64,000 nt of DNA, taken from Mesorhizobium helmanticense. Lineage in GTDB: Bacteria; Pseudomonadota; Alphaproteobacteria; Rhizobiales; Rhizobiaceae. This document shows positions 58,714 to 64,000 of this stretch, piece after piece. Under the pieces are notes generated by a model that saw only the letters and a program-made list of their open reading frames with translations, had not been told where the DNA came from and searched no databases. Each line of letters begins with the position of its first letter. Position 1 is the first letter of the stretch. Position numbers and translations under genes: made by a program. The stretch is from NCBI RefSeq assembly GCF_003034915.1, contig NZ_PZJX01000003.1:124001-188000 (forward strand). The letters are read 5' to 3'.

Positions 58714-60123
58714 ATGGCGGACGCTGCGATGCACCAAAAATCCGTGGAACCAAGTCTGCACCGGGTGATGGGTCCGTGGCTGCTTTTGCTGTTCATCGTC
58801 GGCGATATTCTCGGCACGGGCATCTACGCTCTGACCGGCAAGGTTGCGGCACAGGTCGGCGGCGTTGTCTGGTTGCCTTTTCTGGTCGCCTTCGCCGTCG
58901 CGGTCATAACTGCCTTCAGCTATCTCGAACTGGTGACGAAGTATCCGAAGGCCGCCGGAGCGGCGCTCTATACGCACAAGGCGTTCGGCGTCCATTTCAT
59001 CACCTTCATCGTTGCCTTCGCGGTGATGTGTTCGGGCATAACGTCGGCGTCGACGGCGTCGCGGGCATTCGCGGTGAATCTCTCCAAGGCCTTTAACCTT
59101 GGTTGGGAGGGAACCGGCGCGATCGTCATGCTCAGCCTCGCCTTCATGGCTCTGGTCGCCATCGTCAATTTCAGGGGCGTCGGTGAAAGCGTGAAGGCCA
59201 ATGTGGTTCTCACCTGCGTCGAATTGACGGGCCTGTTAATCGTCATCTTTATCGGCCTGTCGGCGATTGCCGGCGGCCAGGGCGATGTCTCGCGCGTTAC
59301 ACAGTTCCATGCACCGGACGGCGGCGGCGTTTTTTGGCCGGTGATCGCGGCGACGACGCTGGCCTTCTTCGCCATGGTCGGCTTCGAGGATTCGGTGAAC
59401 ATGGCCGAGGAAACGAAGGAGCCGAGCCGCATCTTCCCCAAGATACTGCTCGCCGGCCTGCTGATGACCGGCCTGATCTATGTTCTGGTGTCGATCTCCG
59501 CGGTGACCCTGGTCGAACCGGCCCAGCTTGGCGAAGGCGAAGCGCCGCTGCTGAAGGTCGTGGAAGCCGGCGCGCCCGGCTTCCCGCTTTGGATCTTCGC
59601 CTTCATTACGGTGTTCGCGGTGGCGAACAGCGCACTGATCAACATGCTGATGGCTAGCCGCCTCGTTTATGGCATGGCGCGCGAGCACGTACTCCCGCCC
59701 GTGTTGGGCAAGGTGCACGCCGGCCGCCGCACGCCGTTTGTCGCGATCGGCTTTACGACGCTGCTCGCCTTCGGCCTGATCACCTTTGTCGGCAATGTCC
59801 CCGATCTTGGCGGCACCACGGCGTTCCTGCTGCTTTGCGTCTTCACCATCGTCAACATCGCGGTGCTGGTTCTGCGCAAGGACAAGGTGGCGCACGATCA
59901 CTTCACCGCCCCGACGATCCTGCCGTTGATCGGCGCCGTGTGCTGCGGCTTCCTGACCGGGCCCTGGACGGGCCGCAATCCCAATGAATACAGGATCGCC
60001 GGCATCCTGCTCGCCCTCGGCATCGCCTTGTGGGTTGTCACGGTGTTGATCAACCGCGCGACCGGAATGAGGCCGGCCGCACCGACCATGGAAGAGCTGG
60101 GCGGCGGCGGACCGGTCAATTGA
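58714..60123 (+). CDS. APC-family amino acid permease
   Basis: 469 residues; the ATG at 58714 has AAAGGAG 9 bases upstream, whereas ATG 58705 abuts it. Twelve hydrophobic helices; helix 1 has the unwound GDILGTGIYALTG segment of APC transporters and helix 6 region FFAMVGFED. Proton-driven uptake of an amino acid or polyamine at the inner membrane; substrate not defined. Single gene followed by a terminator. Confidence 0.9.
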   Translation: MADAAMHQKSVEPSLHRVMGPWLLLLFIVGDILGTGIYALTGKVAAQVGGVVWLPFLVAFAVAVITAFSYLELVTKYPKAAGAALYTHKAFGVHFITFIVAFAVMCSGITSASTASRAFAVNLSKAFNLGWEGTGAIVMLSLAFMALVAIVNFRGVGESVKANVVLTCVELTGLLIVIFIGLSAIAGGQGDVSRVTQFHAPDGGGVFWPVIAATTLAFFAMVGFEDSVNMAEETKEPSRIFPKILLAGLLMTGLIYVLVSISAVTLVEPAQLGEGEAPLLKVVEAGAPGFPLWIFAFITVFAVANSALINMLMASRLVYGMAREHVLPPVLGKVHAGRRTPFVAIGFTTLLAFGLITFVGNVPDLGGTTAFLLLCVFTIVNIAVLVLRKDKVAHDHFTAPTILPLIGAVCCGFLTGPWTGRNPNEYRIAGILLALGIALWVVTVLINRATGMRPAAPTMEELGGGGPVN

Positions 60124-60210
60124 CGTCGGCCAGCCTGACGTTCTGATCGTGGAATTGTCGCGGCCGGAGAGCTTGACAGCGACCAACTCCCGGTTTAATC
60201 AGCGCGCCAA

Positions 60211-60243
60211 CACCGGGCCGCAATGCCCGGTGGTTTCTTTTAT
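60211..60243 (+). terminator. Terminator after the APC permease gene
   Basis: CACCGGGC (60211-60218) and GCCCGGTG (60225-60232) form an 8-bp GC-rich stem with a 6-base loop, followed by GTTTCTTTTA. About 88 bases after the permease stop. Confidence 0.7.
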
Positions 60244-60249
60244 GTGTGC

Positions 60250-60340
60250 AAGGCTCCATGGGAAGCCGATTTATACTTTCCCAGAGCCTTGTTGAAATGA
60301 CGTGTCCCGTGGGTTTTCCGTCGCGTTGCGTGGAAAACCC
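60250..60340 (+). promoter_or_regulatory. Structured 5' leader of rpsD (two stable hairpins)
   Basis: Hairpin 1: AAGGCTC (60250-60256) pairs GAGCCTT (60284-60290), with a 2-base bulge and inner TGGGAA/TTCCCA. Hairpin 2: GGGTTTTCC (60311-60319) pairs GGAAAACCC (60332-60340). Both are perfect and lie 90-180 bases before rpsD. They may serve S4 autoregulation; no described motif was recognised. Confidence 0.5.
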
Positions 60341-60430
60341 TGTCAGGTCTCGAAAACGGAGGCCAGAGGAGGGCGCGTTTCCTTCACCCGGACCATGAGG
60401 TTCGGGTGTGTTGTTTTGAAAGGGAATGCG

Positions 60431-61048
60431 ATGAGCAAGCGCGAATCCGCGAAGTACAAGATCGACCGCCGTCTCGGCGAAAACATCTGGGGCCGCCCGA
60501 AGTCCCCGGTCAACAAGCGTGAATACGGCCCCGGCCAGCACGGCCAGCGCCGCAAGGGCAAGCTTTCCGATTTCGGCCTGCAGCTGCGCGCCAAGCAGAA
60601 GCTGAAGGGCCACTATGGCGACGTTTCGGAAAAGCAGTTCCGCAAGGTTTATGAAGAGGCTGATCGCCGCAAGGGCGACACTTCGGAGAACCTGATCGGC
60701 CTGCTCGAATCGCGTCTCGACGCGGTCGTCTACCGCGCCAAGTTCGTGCCGACCATCTTTGCCGCCCGTCAGTTCGTCAACCACGGCCACGTCAACGTCA
60801 ACGGCAAGCGCGTCAACATCGGCTCCTACCGTTGCAAGCCGGGCGACGTCATCGAAGTGCGCGAGAAGTCGAAGCAGCTGGTGATCGTGCTGGAATCGGT
60901 TGGGCTCGCCGAACGCGACGTGCCCGACTACATCGAGGCCGACCACAACAAGATGACCGCGAGCTTCACGCGCATCCCCGGCCTGGCCGACGTTCCGTTC
61001 GCCGTGCAGATGGAACCGAACCTGGTCGTCGAATTCTATTCGCGCTGA
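60431..61048 (+). CDS. rpsD: 30S ribosomal protein S4
   Basis: 205 residues, ATG 60431 with AAAGGGA upstream. Binds 16S rRNA early in 30S assembly. S4 RNA-binding domain (about 95-160: [31 protein letters not shown]) and the alphaproteobacterial N-terminus [21 protein letters not shown]. Standing alone rather than in the alpha operon, as is usual in Rhizobiales. Confidence 0.98.
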   Translation: MSKRESAKYKIDRRLGENIWGRPKSPVNKREYGPGQHGQRRKGKLSDFGLQLRAKQKLKGHYGDVSEKQFRKVYEEADRRKGDTSENLIGLLESRLDAVVYRAKFVPTIFAARQFVNHGHVNVNGKRVNIGSYRCKPGDVIEVREKSKQLVIVLESVGLAERDVPDYIEADHNKMTASFTRIPGLADVPFAVQMEPNLVVEFYSR

Positions 61049-61075
61049 TCGGGCACTTCGTCCGAGACATTATCG

Positions 61076-61106
61076 AAGGCCGCCCGTCGAGGCGGCCTTT
61101 TCTTTG
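61076..61106 (+). terminator. rpsD terminator
   Basis: AAGGCCGCC (61076-61084) pairs GGCGGCCTT (61091-61099), a 9-bp stem with a 6-base loop followed by TTCTTTG; a good Rho-independent terminator 28 bases after the rpsD stop. Confidence 0.85.
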
Positions 61107-61181
61107 CCCGCCATGTCCGTTAATCCCAAGTCCAGCAAAGACTCTTCCGGGCACCAATGAAGACTCTGGGGCCGACGCGCC

Positions 61182-62069
61182 ATGAACATGCTGCCAGAAA
61201 CGCTCGAACCGGTCGCCGATGCCGAAGGCGGCTTTCATCCGTTGTTTGCCGACGTGCCGTCTTCCGTCGAATTCAACAAGCTGCGCAAGCGGCTGCTGCG
61301 GCTCACCCGTCAGGCGATCGACGATTTCGCGATGGTGACACCCGGCGCTCGCTGGCTGGTCGCTTTGTCCGGCGGCAAGGATTCCTACGGCCTGCTTGCT
61401 CTGCTGCTCGATCTCAAATGGCGCGGCCTGCTGCCGGTTGAGCTCTTGGCCTGCAATCTCGACCAGGGTCAGCCGAACTTCCCCAAGCACATCCTGCCCG
61501 ACTATCTCGACAGAAACGGCATCCCGCACCGCATCGAATATCAGGACACCTATTCGATCGTCACCGACAAGCTCCCCGAGGGCAGCACCTATTGTTCGCT
61601 CTGCTCGCGGCTGAGGCGCGGCCATCTCTACCGCATCGCGCGGGAGGAGGGTTGTTCGGCCCTGGTGCTCGGCCACCACCGCGAGGATATCCTCGAAACC
61701 TTCTTCATGAACCTGTTCCATGGCGGACGCCTCGCCGCCATGCCGCCAAAGCTGCTCAATGACGATGGCGACGTCATGGTGCTCAGGCCGCTGAGCTGCT
61801 GCGCCGAGGCCGATCTCGAAAAATTCGCTGCCGCCATGCAGTTCCCAATCATCCCTTGCGATCTCTGCGGTAGCCAGGAAGGCCTGCAGCGCAACGCCAT
61901 GAAGGCGATGCTCGACGAGCTGGAAAAGCGCATGCCCGGCCGTAAGGATACGATGATCCGCGCCATGGCCAATGTGCGGCCCTCGCACCTGCTCGACCGC
62001 AAACTGTTCGATTTTACCGCCCTCAACGACACCCTCACCGCAAGGCAAGATATTTCCGATGACATTTGA
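61182..62069 (+). CDS. ttcA: tRNA 2-thiocytidine(32) synthetase TtcA
   Basis: 295 residues. PP-loop ATPase with SGGKDS; the Fe-S cluster ligands are in the [10 protein letters not shown] and CDLCGSQ motifs (two CxxC pairs). Thiolates C32 of certain tRNAs, depending on sulfur delivered by cysteine desulfurase. Its end overlaps the next gene by 11 bases. Confidence 0.95.
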   Translation: MNMLPETLEPVADAEGGFHPLFADVPSSVEFNKLRKRLLRLTRQAIDDFAMVTPGARWLVALSGGKDSYGLLALLLDLKWRGLLPVELLACNLDQGQPNFPKHILPDYLDRNGIPHRIEYQDTYSIVTDKLPEGSTYCSLCSRLRRGHLYRIAREEGCSALVLGHHREDILETFFMNLFHGGRLAAMPPKLLNDDGDVMVLRPLSCCAEADLEKFAAAMQFPIIPCDLCGSQEGLQRNAMKAMLDELEKRMPGRKDTMIRAMANVRPSHLLDRKLFDFTALNDTLTARQDISDDI

Positions 62070-62886
62070 CGATACCGCGATCGATTGGCTCGCCGAACTT
62101 CTGTCCGACGTCGCCAAGGCCGAGATCATGCCGCGCTTTCGCCGGCTGAACGAGGGCGACATCCGCCAGAAGACTTCGGCTGCCGATTTGGTTACCGAGG
62201 CCGACGTCAACGCCGAGCGGCTGATCACCGTCAAGCTGCGCGAGCGTTACCCCCAGGCGATGATCGTCGGCGAGGAGGCGTGTTCCGACAATCCGGTGCT
62301 GCTTGAGGGCCTCGGCGACGCCGATCTCGCCTTCGTCATCGATCCGGTCGACGGCACCTTCAACTTCGCTTCGGGCGTACCGCTGTTCGGTGTCATGCTC
62401 GGCGTCGTGGTCAAGGGTGAGACCGTCGCCGGCATCATCCACGATCCCGTCGGCAAGGACTGGCTGATCGGCGCCAAAGGCGCCGGCAGCCACATCCGTC
62501 ACGCACATGGCAATATCGAGAAGGTGCATGTCGCCAAGCCCGCGGCGATGTCGCAGATGACCGGCGCCGTGTCCTGGCAGTATCTGCCGGAGCCGGAACG
62601 GTCGCGGCTGGCGCGCAACCAGACCAAGACCCTGTCGCAGTTCAATTATCGCTGCGCCGCCCACGAATACCGTTTGCTGGCAAGCGGCCACGGCCATTTC
62701 GTCGTCTACAACAAGCTGATGCCATGGGACCATCTGCCTGGTGTCCTGATCCATGCCGAGGCTGGTGGCTATACGGCGCGTTTCGATGGCAGCGACTATC
62801 TGCCTTCGCATCTCGGCGGCGGCATCATTGTCGCGCCGGACAGGGAAAGCTGGCGGGAATTGCGCCGCGAGCTCTGGGCTGAATAG
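62059..62886 (+). CDS. Inositol monophosphatase-family protein
   Basis: 275 residues from the ATG at 62059. Mg-dependent phosphatase fold: metal motifs GEE (IVGEEA), DPVDGTFNF and WDHLPG near the C-terminus. May act on inositol phosphate, histidinol phosphate or PAP; the family does not tell. Translationally coupled to ttcA by 11-base overlap. Confidence 0.9.
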   Translation: MTFDDTAIDWLAELLSDVAKAEIMPRFRRLNEGDIRQKTSAADLVTEADVNAERLITVKLRERYPQAMIVGEEACSDNPVLLEGLGDADLAFVIDPVDGTFNFASGVPLFGVMLGVVVKGETVAGIIHDPVGKDWLIGAKGAGSHIRHAHGNIEKVHVAKPAAMSQMTGAVSWQYLPEPERSRLARNQTKTLSQFNYRCAAHEYRLLASGHGHFVVYNKLMPWDHLPGVLIHAEAGGYTARFDGSDYLPSHLGGGIIVAPDRESWRELRRELWAE

Positions 62887-62960
62887 GCTCGCCAGAGTTT
62901 AACCGGCGGGGGTCCATGGCTGAAAGATTGGCGCAACCTCGTCCACATGGGGAGACGCGA

Positions 62961-63368
62961 ATGAAGACGCGGTTCGCAATTGGTGCAGCGGCCCTTGCCC
63001 TCGCTGTGGTTGCCGGCGCTACCCAGGCAGGGGCACAGGAGCGCGCGTGTCGCAGTCCCGAGCCCATCAACACCATAGACGAGATGTTCTCCGCGATCTT
63101 TGCTTGTTGGGAGCCGCCCCCCGGAAGCGCGGGCATGACCCTGACGCTGCAGTTCTCACTTCGACGAAACGGCACGCTTATTGGCAAGCCTCGCGCCACC
63201 TATTCCCATCTGGGGAACGATGGCCATCTGAACCGGCTTTTCGTGGCTTCCGTCCTCAAGGCTCTCGACAAGGCTCTGCCAATGCCCCTTTCGAACAGCA
63301 TGGGTGGAGCAATCGCGGGACGTACGCTGTTTCCTCGTTTCACTGCAGCCGCTGACGGTAGGTCCTAA
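62961..63368 (+). CDS. Exported protein with a TonB/TolA C-terminal-like domain
   Basis: 135 residues from the ATG at 62961 (GGAGA upstream). Signal peptide MKTRF-AIGAAALALAVVAGA with cleavage near AGA-Q. The mature part begins with two Cys (RACRS, FACWEPPP) and continues as a TonB-C-like pattern (WEPPPGSAGMTLTLQFSLRRNGTLIGKP). Likely periplasmic; small alphaproteobacterial proteins of this kind have no proven role. Confidence 0.7.
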   Translation: MKTRFAIGAAALALAVVAGATQAGAQERACRSPEPINTIDEMFSAIFACWEPPPGSAGMTLTLQFSLRRNGTLIGKPRATYSHLGNDGHLNRLFVASVLKALDKALPMPLSNSMGGAIAGRTLFPRFTAAADGRS

Positions 63369-63380
63369 GGCGCGCGGCCA

Positions 63381-63998
63381 TCAAACCGGCGGATTGTGTG
63401 GCTGGAACATCTTGCCACGCTCGGCGATCAGGATCATCAGCAGCGCCGCGACCGAGACGCTGCAGAAACCGGCGGCCAGCGGCGTGACCGTGCCGTTGAA
63501 GGCCTGGCCGATCAGCGTGCCGAGAATGCCGCCGAGGAAGGTCTGCATGAAGCCCAGAATGGACGATGCCGTGCCGGCCAATTGCCCAAGCGGCTCCATG
63601 GCGAGCGCGTTGAAATTGGCGCCGAGCGCTCCGAACGGAAGCATCGCACAGGCGAAAAAGGTAATGAAAAGCCAGAGCGGCATCTTCATTTCGATCGATA
63701 CGACCAGCCAGGCGAGGCTGATGGCCAGGAACAACAGCAGCGCGCTCTGCGACAGGCGGCGCATGCCGATGCGGCCGACGAGGCGGGAATTCAGATAGTT
63801 GGAGAAGGCGAGCACGCCTGCAACGCCGGCGAAGATGACGGGGAACATCTCACCGACATTGAATATGGTGACATAGATCTGCTGCGCCGAGGCGATGAAG
63901 CCGAACATGGCGCCGAAGATGAAGGTGCTGGCGAAGGCGTAGCAGAGCGCCATGCGGTTGGTCAGCACGATGCGGAAGCCGCCGAGGACGGACTCGAC
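63381..63998 (-). CDS. Bcr/CflA-type MFS drug transporter, C-terminal half, cut by the window edge
   Basis: 206 residues in frame to the edge; the gene continues beyond base 64000. Five to six hydrophobic helices of the second MFS bundle, with FIASAQQIYVTIF and the helix-10/11 region GFMQTFLGGILGTLIG that is typical of Bcr/CflA-like multidrug exporters. Substrate unknown. Confidence 0.85.
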   Translation of the reverse strand, partial: VESVLGGFRIVLTNRMALCYAFASTFIFGAMFGFIASAQQIYVTIFNVGEMFPVIFAGVAGVLAFSNYLNSRLVGRIGMRRLSQSALLLFLAISLAWLVVSIEMKMPLWLFITFFACAMLPFGALGANFNALAMEPLGQLAGTASSILGFMQTFLGGILGTLIGQAFNGTVTPLAAGFCSVSVAALLMILIAERGKMFQPHNPPV

Positions 63999-64000
63999 CG

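Overview
The window looks like a chromosomal segment of an alphaproteobacterium of the Rhizobiales, most probably Mesorhizobium or a close relative. Several things point that way: high-GC codon use, a suf operon with two cysteine desulfurases plus sufBCDS-T-A, a GT2 + LABN-domain + GT39 + PAP2 lipid A locus, a eukaryote-type NADP isocitrate dehydrogenase, direct-repeat LexA-like boxes before recA, and 49-bp palindromic elements of the kind scattered through rhizobial genomes. This is recognition by eye; no database was searched.

Layout. 1-2.3 kb: gene remnant at the edge, ribokinase, a one-domain voltage-gated channel, tRNA-Asp. 2.5-7.9 kb: tRNA-Val followed directly by a compositionally distinct type I secretion cassette (PrsD-like ABC protein, PrsE-like fusion protein, RTX protein). 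8-13.7 kb: a sugar ABC-transport operon (ROK regulator, ATPase, binding protein, permease, SDR dehydrogenase) bracketed by two paralogous small genes. 13.8-19.2 kb: M23 peptidase, peroxiredoxin and a giant AsmA-like protein. 19.5-32 kb: an accessory stretch with an exported caspase-fold/Sel1 protein, a small lipoprotein, a two-domain glycosyltransferase pair, and a five-gene minus-strand operon containing YcaO and TfuA. 32.2-39.7 kb: tyrS, the lipid A decoration locus, PaiB-like protein, hydrolase. 39.9-48.1 kb: the suf operon, with an unrelated-looking ORF between sufB and sufC. 48.2-64 kb: mostly conserved genes (recA, alaS, icd, trmJ, murI, rpsD, ttcA, an inositol monophosphatase-family gene) with small accessory genes, ending in a truncated MFS transporter.

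The most promising candidate for an undescribed system is the minus-strand operon 31960-24959: a cyclase-like/ATPase/TPR regulator, YcaO, TfuA, a thermolysin-like HEVGH metallopeptidase and a 237-residue protein of unknown family. YcaO with TfuA is the known peptide-backbone thioamidation pair (methyl-coenzyme M reductase, some RiPPs), and TfuA was first named in the trifolitoxin locus of Rhizobium. No short precursor gene is visible here, so the substrate is open; the 237-residue protein, encoded with its own strong ribosome binding site, is a reasonable suspect.

Limits: starts were chosen by reading frame, family length and visible ribosome binding sites. Statements on GC content are by eye. 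Functional names rest on motifs and overall resemblance.
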